In this document: one piece after another, positions 10,307 through 22,146 of the stretch
Layout: each line of letters opens with the position of its first letter
Numbering within the stretch: position 1 is the first letter of the stretch
Assembly (NCBI RefSeq): GCF_958298935.1
Contig: NC_084923.1
Coordinates: 23,784,501-23,848,500, forward strand
Source: Phragmites australis
Taxonomy: Eukaryota > Streptophyta > Magnoliopsida > Poales > Poaceae
DNA: 64,000 nt
Direction: 5' to 3'
Position numbers and translations under genes: made by a program
Notes under the pieces: model-generated
Seen by the model: the letters and a program-made list of their open reading frames with translations, nothing else
The model's database searches: none
What the model was told of the DNA's origin: nothing

Positions 10307-12419
10307 ATGAGCCGGTCGGGGCAGCCTCCGGATCTCAAGAAGTAAGCATCCGCCTCCATGGGCTTCTGCTCTTCGTTAGATCTCGGTTTATTTCGTTGTT
10401 CTTGATTTCAGGATGCTGATTTGGGTTCATTTTTTTTTGGTGCGCATCGCAGGTACATGGACAAGAAGCTTCAGAGTAAGTGAACATTTTTGACTCCAAA
10501 TTAAAGGCCCTGTAGTTTAGCTAATGAGAAGTTTCTTGTGCGTTTGTTATGTTTAGTCTTAACGGGGGATATCGTGTGTATACAGTTTGGCTAGTCTTAA
10601 CGATTGAATAGGCTAAAAGCCCAAATTGATGATTAGGGTGGCACCCTGTTCTCTAGATGTTGTGTTCGCTTTGATGTTTGATCGCCGTACTATGCTCCTG
10701 TTGCTCGGTTGCTCATTAGAAGTACTTCAGAGTTGTTTCATAGACGCATTTAATCGCGTTAACCGAGAAATTCGTGATACTGTTAGTGTTAGCTTTGTTC
10801 ATTGTGACCCATGAAGCAGGCCTCTGGTTGCATTCTCGTGGTATTGCATTTTGTAACGTTTCCAGCTTTTGGCAGTGCTCTGATTCCTCCATACATCTTT
10901 GTAGCTGTAGCTTGTCCTGTCTAAGTATTTTAGTATATCTGATCCACTTTGTTTTTTATGTTGGTATTCCCCAATGCCCTACATGATGAACATAATATCA
11001 AGCTATGGATTTATATCCAGATGAAGCTTTATGTCATAGTTACTCTGATAGGGCATTTTCTACCCTTTCTATTTCGTCTTTAGCATGTGCATACTGTATT
11101 GAAGCAAGTGACGTTTGCATTGCAATGCAATGCGCCGATATTGTTTGGAGTTGTGTACAACTACAACTACAACTGCAGTTTTGCTAGTCATGAATGTGCT
11201 AGGGTGTGTCAGCTACTCTAGGGGATCTATTTTAAAGTGTTGTCTTTTGATTAGCATGTTTTTTTTGTAATCTGTGTTGGTTGGCTGCTCTACATGATGA
11301 TGATGTTACAAAAGCTATGGATTAATTTCCAAGTGAGGCTTTTTTGTCATAGTTACTCTGATAGGCTGCCATATCAACCTTTTGAACTTGCTGGCTTGTA
11401 GAAATAAGCTCATGTTGTCTGAATAGTAATGTCCAATCTCCACCTTGGTTCCCTGGCCCGAAATGAATCACGGTTTCGACTTGCCAAGTTTTAGGAAGTT
11501 TTTCCTAAAAAAAGTCATTTTTTTTAATAAAATGAGCAGCTAATTTGATCCCGTTGGGAAGGAGCATACTGTACTTTTGCACAGTATCAGATTTGGTCAT
11601 CATTTGTAACACAACAGAAATCTTATGTGTCCTACTCACTTTGAGTTTAGTACTACTGATTAGTCCAATCTGTTCCTTTGATATTGTAATGTCCGAACTT
11701 CCACATTCAATATTCCAGGAGGCAGGCATTGTGACGGCCCAAAAAGACATGTAAGGAACTTCGTGTCAAAAGTGCACGATAATAGTAGTGATGCCTTAGG
11801 ATCAGACAGTAGCATGACTATATTTATGCTGAGATCTCCTTGGTTTCATTATACATGCAGTACACAATAAGGCTTCATGTGTGTTTTTCAACAAGGCCGA
11901 AAGTATTTCTTGATTTGAGCATTCAAATTCGCATTGTTGTTGATTTAATTCTATAGAAGTCAGGCTTCTATGTAGAAAATTGTTATCATTTCAATCCCAT
12001 TCTGTTTTGCCATTTTATATTTGCTGCACATGATCTTTAGGGATGATGGTAGTTATATCTTAGTAGCTTATTTGTTCACTGTTTTACCTTTTCTCCAGTC
12101 AAGCTGAATGCGAACCGTGTTGTTATTGGCACACTCCGAGGATTTGATCAGTTCATGAATCTGGTGGTGGACAACACTGTGGAGGTCAACGGAAATGACA
12201 AGACTGATATTGGAATGGTGGTAAGTTTTCAGCTATCGATGGTCCATGGTGAAACTTATTGTGAAGCAGTTGTTACTGGTTACAGTCAGTTACCCTTAAC
12301 AATTACTACATGTCAATACTATGCATCCTATGCTGACATGTTAAAATTATCTGCAGGTTATCAGGGGAAACAGTGTTGTCATGATCGAGGCGCTGGAGCC
12401 TGTTGCCAAGTCGCAATGA
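10307..12419 (+). CDS. SmG: small nuclear ribonucleoprotein G (Sm core protein)
   Basis: Four exons, 10307-10341, 10453-10475, 12099-12220 and 12357-12419, join in frame with GT-AG introns to give an 80-residue protein, the usual plant length. It starts MSRSGQPPDLKKYMDKKLQ, carries the Sm1 region with NRVVIGTLRGFDQFMNLVVD, and ends with the Sm2 signature IRGNSVVMIEAL. The start lies in a good context (GCCGCCATGAGC). Sm proteins form the heptameric ring on U1, U2, U4 and U5 snRNAs and are needed for spliceosome assembly. Exon 2 is only 23 nt, while intron 2 is about 1.6 kb. No damage is seen, so it should be functional. Confidence 0.95.
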
Positions 12420-12696
12420 ATTCTCAGGCATTGTTCCGCTTCAGTAGATCTAGCGCTGGCAGTGTGAAAACTGATGTATATGATCACAGTGACCCTGTTG
12501 TAATGTTTTAGCACAGCAATATAACTTTGGATGTGAAATGTTGATCCCTGTTTGCACGAGACTGCTTGCTGTTCTGTATTCATCTGCTATTACTTATTAA
12601 TAACTCAATTAACTCGAGCTCATCTGATTGCTGTTGCTTTGCACGTTACCGTGTCACCTTCACAGCAGGCCTGGCTCCCTCGTGCCGGCTCCTGGT
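12420..12696 (+). other. SmG 3' untranslated and downstream region
   Basis: Ordinary AT-rich sequence follows the stop. The downstream hAT-like element was inserted at 12697; the ancestral sequence resumes at 13636. I did not identify a definite polyadenylation signal. Confidence 0.4.
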
Positions 12697-13627
12697 TAGG
12701 GATAGTAATTTGTCATGATTGAGGGTAAATACCTGAATAGAATAGGGTATGGATTGACAAAAAATATTACTCAATAAGTAGATAGGTATGGATAACATAT
12801 AATTATACCATAAACCCTCCAAATCCGTAGAACTCTCATCCATTCCTTGGTCCAATAGTCACATGCACGCACCTTTCTCCCTGTCGCCCCAACCACCAGA
12901 CCTCCTTTCAATCTGTTCTCCTGTTGCCCCCACCGCCAGCCCCCTCCTGATCCCTTCTCCTTGTCGCCTACACCACTAGCCCCACCTAATCCATCCTTCT
13001 CATCGCCCACTACTCCAGCATCAAGGTAGAGGCCCGTGGCAACTTCCCACCGTAGTCCCTGCCAGCAGCGCCAGACTCCCTCGCCGAAGATGATGACTAT
13101 CTCAACGAGGGGGTATTGCTATCGATGCCACATCCGCCCACCAAGCACGAGTGCGACCCTCGGGCTTCCACGCCACTGGGTCAGGAGCTACCCGCCCCAC
13201 CCTCACCGGCGTGCCTGACGCCGCTGCCTCGCCCACCCCCAAACGTTAGCTCACGACGTGCTCGACGACGGGGTTGGCAGTGGCGCAGACATGGCTGGTG
13301 AAGGCATAGTTGGCGACGGAGCTCTCGAATGCGCAGCTAGCGGTAGTGCAAGGCATGGTTGGTGAAGGCATGACGGAGAGCGAGGAGGTGGCTTTGCCAC
13401 GCATCACTGGACAATGTCGTTGGCCCTTGGCCTCTTCAGATAGTCCTGCTGCTCACAAATATTAGATTTGCAGTCACTACCCATGGGTAAGCCCGCGGGT
13501 GATGTGTATGAGCTCGTTTTGTTCGCCCCGTGGGTGCTCATGGGTATACCCGCGGACACGATAAATTTGACGGGTATGAGTATGGGCGAACACTACATGT
13601 ATCTATTGCACCTGATTGTCATCCCTA
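12697..13627. mobile_element. non-autonomous hAT-like element
   Basis: The 931-bp element starts TAGGGATAGTAAT and ends ATTGTCATCCCTA, giving 13-bp imperfect terminal inverted repeats (10 of 13 match). It is flanked by CTCCTGGT (12689-12696) and CTCTTGGT (13628-13635), an 8-bp target duplication with one change, as expected of hAT transposons. The interior has paired words such as GGGTAAGCCCGCGGG and GGGTATACCCGCGG near its right end and no transposase. A long GC-rich middle (12860-13400) gives spurious open frames. Confidence 0.7.
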
Positions 13628-16401
13628 CTCTTGGTTCGACGGTGACTACATCAACTGTTTTTTGCGTACTGCAGGTGATGAGTGATTCTGTTATTGTTGC
13701 TTCATCGCCTGTTGCCTTGTGAGGGACATGAACATATGATGTGTGATCCATCCAAAAGTATCCAGGAGTTCTGCATCTGGGATGAACTAATGTAATTAGT
13801 TTTGCTGTTTCTGTTAAGGCCTCGTAATATCCTTCTGAAACTGGATAGGCACATTTGGTGGATGCCTGCATTGGCTTTTTACTGTTTTCATCAATCTTTT
13901 TTGGTAATGCCCTTCATGATGGATTAGTTTTTTTTTTATCTTATTAGTACCAGCATCGTCTCCCAGCAGCTGTGTGTATCTGCAATTCTTCCTGCAGTAT
14001 TCCTTAAGGTTAAGCACGCACTCAATATGATATATCCACCATCGCTACAATTTGTACAATTCTTACATCCACATCCAATCCTTTTCACTGGTTTGATGGT
14101 AATGAAGACTTTCTAGTCGCCCCAAATGTTTACCTTAAGAATACCATGGCCACGGCCACGGACTTGACGTCTTTACATTTGTGACATATCTAAGTTACGT
14201 TGTTCTTATAATAAACTACCAGTCATGCAATATCAGTGTTCGTCGAATGCTGCTGTCGAGATTGATTTGCCTCAGCTCGGTGCATCTTCTTACCTAAAAG
14301 TACCAAATTTAGACTGGGGGCAGGCCTCGGATACACTTAGAGCTCTCTAAATTCCCTTTCAATCTTTCAATATAGAAGAGAAAGAAGGAGAAAAAAGAGA
14401 AAAAGGAAGAAAAATAAATAAAGATGAGGGGAGGAGGAAGAAGAGTCCTCTAAATTCCCTGCTAGATGGCTCTAGATCCTCCGCTGCACTCATCCACAGG
14501 TGACGGGCCACGTGTGCCGTCGAGTCGCCGATGGCTATGAACATGCACGGCACGGAGGAACACATGCGTCATGGAGAACGCGACGGTGCCGATGAGGAAG
14601 CAGACGCCGACGACCTAGCTTGCCGCCATGCGTGCATAGCAAAGATGACCATCTTTCGCATGCACTAGAAAAATAACGTGTAGTTAGCGCCCTCTTAAAG
14701 AATTTGCATAGTTAAAAATTGCTTGGGAAGTATGAAAGCGGTTGATCAGAGTAAATGTAGCGAGCACACAGATGTTTCCATAAGGGCATTAAATTGATGC
14801 AAGAGGAATTGAACATTGATACATGCTACTTTTTACGTCCGTGATATAATCTTCACATGAATCGTAAACCAAGACATCCGCAATATTAAGTTGACGAAGT
14901 ATGATCAAGTCAGAGCATAGCTACAATTTGTTTGTACTAAGACTTGGAAGATTAGCAAGTTCAGACTCTTGGCAAAAGCAACAGGCATAGCCCTGCAAAG
15001 TGTGTAACTGCTATGTATTTAGTAATAGGCTATTTACAGTTCAAAAGATTTGAAGGATTAGCAAGTTCGGACTCTTGCCATAAGCAACAGGCATAGTGCT
15101 GCATAGTGTGTAACTACTACCTATTTAGTAATAGGGCATTGACATCACAGTTCGTTGTATTTACAGTTCAAAAGAGTGATTTCTTTCGATAGTTCAGAAC
15201 CATGATCCAGGTGACAGCTATACAAAAGAGTAGATAGTCTGGTGATTGCACAAAAACTTATATCCTCCTTTCTACCATTAATTGGTTATGGTTAGCGAAG
15301 CATAGGCACCTGAAATAATGAAGTAGAGTGAGTGAAGTTACAATTTGGTAGTAGTTATAAAGAAAAATATTTATTATTTTCAACTTTAGCTGGGTAAGAT
15401 ATTATTGAAGCTAATATCAGCAGCAGCCGGCCCCAGAACCACCGGCTGCCGTCGTCAACAATCTGTAGGGAGGATCAGAGAGAGAGGCTCTGCCATGGAT
15501 TTGTGCATGAGAGAGGGAGAGAGAAAGAGGGAGGGCGGAACGCTGGAGGATCTTGGTCACGGTGGGGCTGCATTGGAGCTGCTCGTGCCGGTGAGCTCCA
15601 CGGGTCGAAGCCATGTGCTGGCTTCAGCGGAGCAAGCTGTTGCTTCCATTTGCTTGCCTTGCACAGCCGACAACGAGAAGCAAGAGACAGAGGGAAAGAG
15701 AGATGGATCATGTTCTCCCTCTGCCATGGATTTGTGCGTTGGAGAGGGGGGAGAGAGGGGGGAGGCGTGTTGAACGGCGGTGAGGACGTGGTGGATGAGC
15801 TCGGAGGTGAATAGGATGCGGGGCAGCGCGGAAGGCACGGCATGGAGGCGTCGCCATGCGCCTAGACGCGGAGCAGCTGTGGACGCAAGGGGTCGACGGA
15901 ATACTCCCAGAGCGCGGCCAAGTGGCTTGGTGTCAGGTCATCGCCCGTGAGGAGGATGGACTAATCCGAGCTCGTCCGGTTGGGAAACAGACAAGAGATG
16001 GGTCCAAGGAGATGCGTGTGCTCGCGAGGAAGACATGCACCGTGGGGATTTGGTTGAAGCTCACTGGATGGGATCCAAAAAATAGCTTCCCCAGCACGAT
16101 ATGGTGGGGGATTTGTGCTTGTGCTGCCGGTTTTTGGGGAGAAATCGGCTGTGCTGCTCCGTGAGGAAGAAAAACAGGGAGCAATGCTACATACGGAAAA
16201 CATAACAAATCAACTATACCTTAGCTTACAAAAATTTCTCAGCATGTTGATGATTGTCAGGAGATTTTGTTGAAAGTATAGGAATCGGTTGTAGTGGTGG
16301 TGGAGAGCTAGACTACTCGAATGGGGAACGAAGAGTCATCGCTCTGCAGTATCCAGATATTTCTGCTCCGTTCACCCATGCACGTACCATTGACAGCTAC
16401 C
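13628..16401. other. intergenic stretch with local tandem duplications
   Basis: No recognised gene. A roughly 106-bp unit is tandemly duplicated, with the word GATTAGCAAGTTC at about 14950 and again at 15056, and a third partial copy at about 15155. A purine-rich block containing CTGCCATGGATTTGTGC occurs twice (15492-15508 and 15721-15737); the 122-codon frame spanning it is repetitive and not convincing as a protein. A pseudo-exon-like sequence at 13675-13722 is treated as a finding. Confidence 0.45.
14946..15178 (+). repeat. tandem duplication of about 106 bp
   Basis: Copy A (about 14946-15051) and copy B (about 15052-15178) share GATTAGCAAGTTC, GACTCTTG, AAGCAACAGGCATAG, GTGTGTAACT and TTTAGTAATAGG in the same order with scattered differences. 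Copy B carries a small insertion before TATTTACAGTTCAAAAGA. Confidence 0.75.
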
Positions 16402-16406
16402 CAGTC

Positions 16407-16567
16407 TGTTAGAAGATATGCTTAGAGATAGGATAGTATCTTCTGAAATTTGTTGTAATCTTCTGTAATCTCTTAAGTTTGTTATGTATTTGCTACGGGG
16501 CTTTTCCTGCTATATATTAACACGTACAGTGGCCCGGGAGGGTTCAACGCTTACTAAGAAGTTTACA
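16407..16567 (+). repeat. 5' LTR of the Copia element
   Basis: TG...CA termini. It contains TGCTATATATTAACACG (TATA-like) and the GGCCCGGGAGGGTTCAACGC block that is also in the 3' LTR. Confidence 0.95.
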
Positions 16568-16580
16568 TGGTAATCAGAGC
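16568..16580 (+). other. primer-binding site (initiator Met tRNA type)
   Basis: TGGTAATCAGAGC abuts the LTR end. It matches the plant initiator methionine tRNA complement TGGTATCAGAGC with one extra A. Confidence 0.85.
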
Positions 16581-16602
16581 TTAGGGTTCTTCCTCCTCAT
16601 CC

Positions 16603-19600
16603 ATGGCGACGGCAGCTCTCCCGTCCGGATCCTCCATGGTGTCTTCCTACTCGTCTGGCTCTCCTCTCCTCGGCCAATCGGTCACTGAGAAGCTCATAAA
16701 ATCGAACCACTCCATCTGGAAGGCGCAGGTTCTCGCGGCTCTGCGCGGCACGCAGATGGCCGGCTTCATCGACGGCAGCGCCGTTGCTCCTGCTGCGACG
16801 CTGGAGGTCGCCAAGGGCGACAAGGATACTGAGAAGATTCCGAATCCTGCGCTTGAACGATGGATGGCTTAGGAACAACAAGTTCTGAGTTTTCTGTTGT
16901 CTTCGGTATCGCGCGATATCCTCACACAGGTCGCCACCATGCCGACGGCCGCTGCTGTGTGGAGAGCGATTGAAGGAATTTTTGCTTCGCAGTCTCGAGT
17001 GCGAGCCATCAACACTCGCATGGCGCTATCAACGACTCAGAAAGGCGCCATATCTGTTGCGGAGTACTTCGGCAAGATGAAGTCCTTAGCAGATGAGTTG
17101 ACATCTGCGGGCAAGAAACTTGATGATGAAGAATTGGTCTCCTACATCCTCGCTGGCCTCGACATCGACTACAACCCACTGGTCTCGGCTATTGCGGCTC
17201 GGGTGGAGCCCATCACAGTGGAAGAACTCTATGCGCAGATGCTCTCTTTTGAGATGCGCATGGACCTCCTTCATGGTGGCTCACAGTCCTTTGTCAACTC
17301 CGCGTCGAGAGGGCGTGGTGGACGTGATGGTCGTGGGCGTGGCGGCCGTGGTCGTGGCAATAGCCGCGGCCGAAGTGACTACTTCAACAATCGATCAAGC
17401 AACAATGGCGGCGGCTACTCCAACAACTCCAACCGGCCGATCTGCCAATTGTGTAACAAGATCGGTCACACTGTCATCAAGTGTTACAAAAGGTTTGACA
17501 CCTCTTTTACAGGAGAAGAAAGGAGTATTGCTGCAGCCACCACTTCGTACGGTGTTGATACAAACTGGTACACCGATACAGGGGCAATAGATCATATCAC
17601 AAGCAATCTTGACAAACTGACTGTGAGAGACAAGTATACCGGCAATGATCAAGTCCATACAGCCAGTGGTGCAGGTATGAATATTAATCATATTGGTCAT
17701 GCTATTGTTCATATCCCTAGTTGCCGTTTACATCTAAATAATGTTCTTCATGTTCCTAAGGCCAACAAAAATCTTGCTTCTGTTCACCGTCTTGCTACTG
17801 ATAATAGAGTTTTCTTTGAATTTAATCCAAATTTCTTTTTGATTAAGGATCAGGCAACGAAGAAAACCCTTCTTCACGGCAAGAGTAAGGGTGGCCTCTA
17901 CCCGTTGCCGCCCCTCTCACCATCTAGTCAAAATCATCAAGTCTGTGGTGCTATCAAACCTTCGTCTACAAGATGGCACAGTCGTTTAGGTCATCCATCA
18001 TCATCTATCGTCCAACAAGTCATTAGTATAAATAATCTCTCATGTTTAGATGAGTCCAATAAAGAGTCTGTGTGTGATGCATGTCAGAAGACCAAGAGCC
18101 ATCAGTTGCCTTATCCTAAGTCTACAAGTGTCTCAAGTTTTCCTTTAGAACTTGTGTTTTCAGATGTTTGGGGCCCTGCAACCAGTTCTGTTGGACGAAA
18201 GAAGTATTATGTTAGCTTTATTGATGATTACAGCAAGTTTACATGGATTTACTTGCTTAAAGAAAAATCTGAAGTTTTTCAAAAATTTCATGAATTTCAG
18301 AATCTTGTAGAAAGACTCTTTGGTAGAAAGATCATAACTATGCAAACAGACTGGGGAGGTGAATATCAAAGGCTAAATAATTTCTTTCAGAAGATTGGTA
18401 TCTCACATCATGTTTCATGTCCTTATGCTCATCAGCAGAATGGCTCGGCAGAAAGGAAGCATCGTCATATAGTTGAGGTTGGTCTTGCTCTCCTTGCTCA
18501 TGCTTCTATGCCATTGAAATTCTGGGATGAAGCTTTCATAACAGCCACCTATTTGATCAATCGTCTTCCCAGCAAAGTCATACAATACTCTACTCCTTTG
18601 GAACGTTTATTTCATGAAAAACCGGATTATAATTCTCTTCGCATTTTTGGTTGTGCATGTTGGCCAAATCTCCGACCATATAACTCTCGAAAGCTTCAAT
18701 TTCATTCTAAGTGTGCTTTCCTTGGGTATAGTCCTCTCCACAAGGGATTCAAATGTCTAGATATATCGGAAGGGCGTGTTTATATCTCTAGGGATGTTGT
18801 TTTTGATGAAAATATTTTCCCGTTTGCTCGCCTTCATCCTAATGCCGGTGCTCTTCTCCGTTCAGAAATCTCTTTACTTCCTATTGGCCTCCAAAATCCA
18901 TCAAATATTGATCAAGGGGGTGTAACAATAGGCGATCAATCTATGATTAATAATCTTGCTAATATTTCCTGTTAAGATGCAGTGTTAAACAATGAAGATT
19001 TGCTTCTGGACGTGCATGGCATGGACATGCATGATGACAACAGCATTAATTCAGGTGCTAATCCCGTTGTGCATGGCGGCAGCAGCACAAGTCCCAGTGG
19101 GATCTCTCCTGGAGCAGATGCATATTCTTCTGGAACCGACAGTGGCAGCAGCACCAATCCAGATGATTATTCTCCTGGGCGCAGCTCATTGGCTGGCGGT
19201 GGTGCGCACTCCCCTGGGCGTACTTCTCCAGGTGATGTCACCGGTACTGTGCCTCAAGCTGATGTCATCAATTTAGAACAAGGAGTCCAACTCAGTGCAG
19301 ATTCTTCTCCGTCACCAGAGCCAGTACAGTCTGGACCGGTAACCAGACTAAGGAAAGGTATTACAAAACCAAAAATTTATACTAATGGTATTGTTAGGTA
19401 TGGGCTTTTAACTGCTACTGGTGAGCCACAAAGTATACAAGAGGCTTTTAGTAGTAAAGACTGGAAGGAGGCTATGGAAAATGAATTCTCTGCTCTTATG
19501 AAAAATAATACATGGCACTTAGTTCCGCCTAGCAAAGGAAGAAACATCATAGATTGTAAGTGGGTCTATAAAGTTAAAAGAAAGGCAGATGGTACAATTG

Positions 19601-20919
19601 ATAGATACAAGGCTCGATTAGTTACTAAAGGATTTAAGCAACGATATGGTATTGACTATGAGGACACTTTCAGTCCTGTAGTCAAAGCTGCTACTATCCG
19701 TATTATTTTGTCTATTTCAGTGTCAAAAGGTTGGAATATTCGCCAATTGAATGTACAGAATGCGTTTCTTCATGGCGTTCTGGAGGAAGAAGTTTATATG
19801 AAACAACCACCAGGTTTTGAGGACAAGTCCAAACCACGTCATATATGTAAGTTAGATAAGGCTTTATATGGTTTGAAACAAGCCCCTAGAGCATGGTATT
19901 CTAGATTGAGTATGAGGTTACATGATCTTGGTTTTATTGCTTCAAAGGCTGATACTTCATTATTCTTCTTCAACAAAAGCAATGTCACTATTTTTGTATT
20001 GGTATATGTTGATGATATTATTGTTGTCAGTTCATCTCAGGATGCTACAATGACCTTGCTTCGTAATTTGGAGAAAATTTTTGCTCTCAAGGATCTTGGT
20101 AACCTACATTATTTCTTGGGTATAGATGTAAAGAAAGCACACGATGGTCTGTTATTAACTCAAGAGAAGTATACTTCAGATATATTAAGACGTGCAGGTA
20201 TGTATAATTGTAAACCAGCATGCACACCTCTGTCTACTACAGAAAAACTTTCGACCAGAGAAGGAAATCCTCTAGGTCCTGTTGATGCTACACGGTATAG
20301 AAGTTTGGTTGGAGCACTTCAATATTTAACTTTAACAAGGCCTGATATTTCTTTCTCTATAAATAAAGTATGTCAGTTCTTGCATGCACCCACTACTCTA
20401 CATTGGACTGCAGTGAAAAGAATTTTGAGATACCTCAGAGGCACTTTAGGCATTGGTTTAAACCTTGGAAGGTCTTCATCTATGCTAGTTAGTGCATTCT
20501 TTGATACAGATTGGGCTAGATGTCCAGATGACAGAAGATCCACTAGTGGCTTTGCAGTGTTTCTTGGCTCTAACCTTGTGTCATGGAGTGCCAGAAAACA
20601 AGCCACGGTATCAAGATCAAGTACAGAAGCAGAGTATAAATGTGGGTACGGGCACTATTACAAGATTCCTCATCCTTCAGCAGCATGTCTTTGGTGTGAT
20701 AATATTGGTGCAACATATTTATCAGCTAATCCAGTATTTCATGCAAGAACCAAACATATTGAGGTGGACTATCATTTTGTGCGTGAACGTGTAGCGCGCA
20801 AAGTTCTGGACATTCGGTTTGTATCTTCTAAAGATCAAATAGCTGATGGATTCACAAAGCCTCTTTCTACTCGAGAGTTGGAAGATTTCAGGTGCAATCT
20901 TAACTTGTGCAAGTTATGA
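16603..20919 (+). pseudogene. Copia gag-pol polyprotein with two in-frame stops
   Basis: One frame from the ATG at 16603 to the stop at 20919 is interrupted only by TAG at 16870-16872 and TAA at 18973-18975. In order it encodes a UBN2-type gag, an RGG-rich linker, a CCHC knuckle (CQLCNKIGHTVIKC, about 17443), aspartic protease (DTGA, 17575), and a GAG-pre-integrase segment (WHSRLGHP). Integrase follows with D at 18163, D at 18349 and E at 18451, the last two 34 residues apart. Reverse transcriptase with YVDD (20005-20016) and RNase H with STEAEYK come next. The reverse transcriptase motif that should read LDVQNAF reads LNVQNAF (AAT at 19750), losing a catalytic aspartate. RNase H contains a compensated frame change near 20640. 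The copy cannot be autonomous. Confidence 0.93.
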
Positions 20920-20930
20920 TTGAGGGGGGC
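20918..20930 (+). other. polypurine tract
   Basis: TGATTGAGGGGGGC sits directly before the 3' LTR, just around the pol stop, where plus-strand priming occurs in LTR elements. Confidence 0.8.
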
Positions 20931-21084
20931 TGTTAGAAGATATGCTTAGAGATAAGATAGTATCTCCTGAATCTTCTGCAATCTCCTAAGTTTGTTATGT
21001 ATTTGCCACGGCGGAGGCTTTTTCTGCTATATATTAACACGTACAGCGGCCCGGGAGGGTTCAACGCTTCCTAAGAAGTTTACA
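20931..21084 (+). repeat. 3' LTR of the Copia element
   Basis: It matches the 5' LTR along its length. Differences include CTCCTGAATC versus CTTCTGAAAT and a few extra bases in CCACGGCGGAGGC. Confidence 0.95.
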
Positions 21085-21089
21085 CAGTC

Positions 21090-21344
21090 GTTCGTTGCAG
21101 ATCAAACAGTTCTAAAAAAAACTTATGTGGTCTATCTCTCAAAAAAACTTACGCAACCTTGTTTAGATAGTAAGAGATGATCATCTACAGAGTCATCGAA
21201 TATCGATCGATCGAGCAACGCAAGTCGGGTCCCTGAACATGAGATTAAGCCGAGTAGAATGACAGGGAGTGGAAGGACAACGATGGCTAGCTGTGCCTTT
21301 TTTTAATCACTGCTCTCCAACTTGAAACGCTATGCTTTCTTTTT
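21090..21344. other. short intergenic spacer
   Basis: Nothing recognisable between the Copia target site and the Mutator-like element. A T-rich run (TTTCTTTTT) at 21336-21344 served as the target of the latter. Confidence 0.5.
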
Positions 21345-22146
21345 GGGAAAATTGTCTCATAGCACTCCTCACGAACAGGTTTGCTAACATACCACTTTCC
21401 AAGGCTGGATTATTACTTTAGCACTGGTTACTTCCCCGTCTTTTTCCGTTCTAGCACTCAAGTCAAATGTCACGCGCCTGACTAGTCCCGGTTACCTTCT
21501 CAGACGAGCTCTCACGCACTTGCAGCCTCCTCCGAAACTCCAGCGAGCTCGGGCCATCTTCTCCTGCGGGCTTTGGCGCACCTCTCTGCCCGCTGGGAGC
21601 CTATTTTGACACGGGATCGATGTTCCCCATCGCCACCATGCCTTTGGAGGTCCGCCGCCGCACAGATTTGACCGATCCACATCGGTGCTCCTAAATCTCT
21701 GACGGCGGAGATGGAGAGGAAGGAAGAGGTGCAACGCGAGCCGTCCTTCCTCTCACCGTCGCAGCTCGACAACAGATGCCAGCCTCCACACGCATGTTGT
21801 CCTCTCCGTCGTGCTGCTCCTCTGGGGCATGGTGCGGCGGCAGAGCATTAGGCAGCGTGGGAGGAGGATGCGGACGCGCACGTCTGGGGGCGCGGCTGAC
21901 GGGAGGCGGCGGGGGCACTCGATGAGTCATGGAGAGGAAGGAGACGGAGAGGGAGAGGGAAAGATAACGTGACTCAATGATGAGGGAGGTCCATGGCCTA
22001 ATCTGAGCCGCTGATGTTCAATCGTGCGGCATAACGGATGGAGCAAAACTAGAAACTACATAGTGCTAAAATAGTAATGCAGAGAGAAAACGTGGCATGA
22101 TAGCAAACCGGTTCGTGGGGTGTGTGCTATTAAGGCAATTTTCCCT
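21345..22146. mobile_element. non-autonomous Mutator-like element with GC-rich interior
   Basis: The left end reads GGGAAAATTGTCTCATAGCA and the reverse complement of the right end reads GGGAAAATTGCCTTAATAGC. The match continues through CACGAAC-GGTTTGCTA-CAT-CCAC, so the inverted repeats are about 50 bp with a few differences. The flanking 9-mers TTTCTTTTT (21336-21344) and TTTGTTTTT (22147-22155) match at 8 of 9 positions, the Mutator signature length, though both are T-rich. The interior 21480-21960 is strongly GC-rich and proline-rich in the reverse frame 21691-21930, as in elements that captured gene fragments. No transposase is present. Confidence 0.8.

Larger units (their letters stand above)
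16402..21089 (+). mobile_element. nearly intact Copia LTR retrotransposon with target duplication
   Basis: The element runs 16407-21084. The 5' LTR (16407-16567, 161 bp) and 3' LTR (20931-21084, 154 bp) both begin TGTTAGAAGATATGCTTAGA and end GAAGTTTACA. They are flanked by the perfect 5-bp duplication CAGTC (16402-16406 and 21085-21089). A primer-binding site follows the 5' LTR directly and a polypurine tract precedes the 3' LTR. The LTRs are unusually short. They differ by several substitutions and small indels, so the insertion is not very recent. Confidence 0.95.

Noticed and set aside
15405..15773. 122-codon frame with a repeated AMDLC segment
   Set aside because: It arises from two copies of a purine-rich word; composition is repetitive and no homologue is apparent.
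16568..16580. tRNA gene
   Set aside because: Only the primer-binding complement of a tRNA 3' end; no cloverleaf. The same applies at 34543, 40765 and 49202.
18992..19276. Alternative-frame ORFs within the Copia element
   Set aside because: Shadows of the gag-pol frame.
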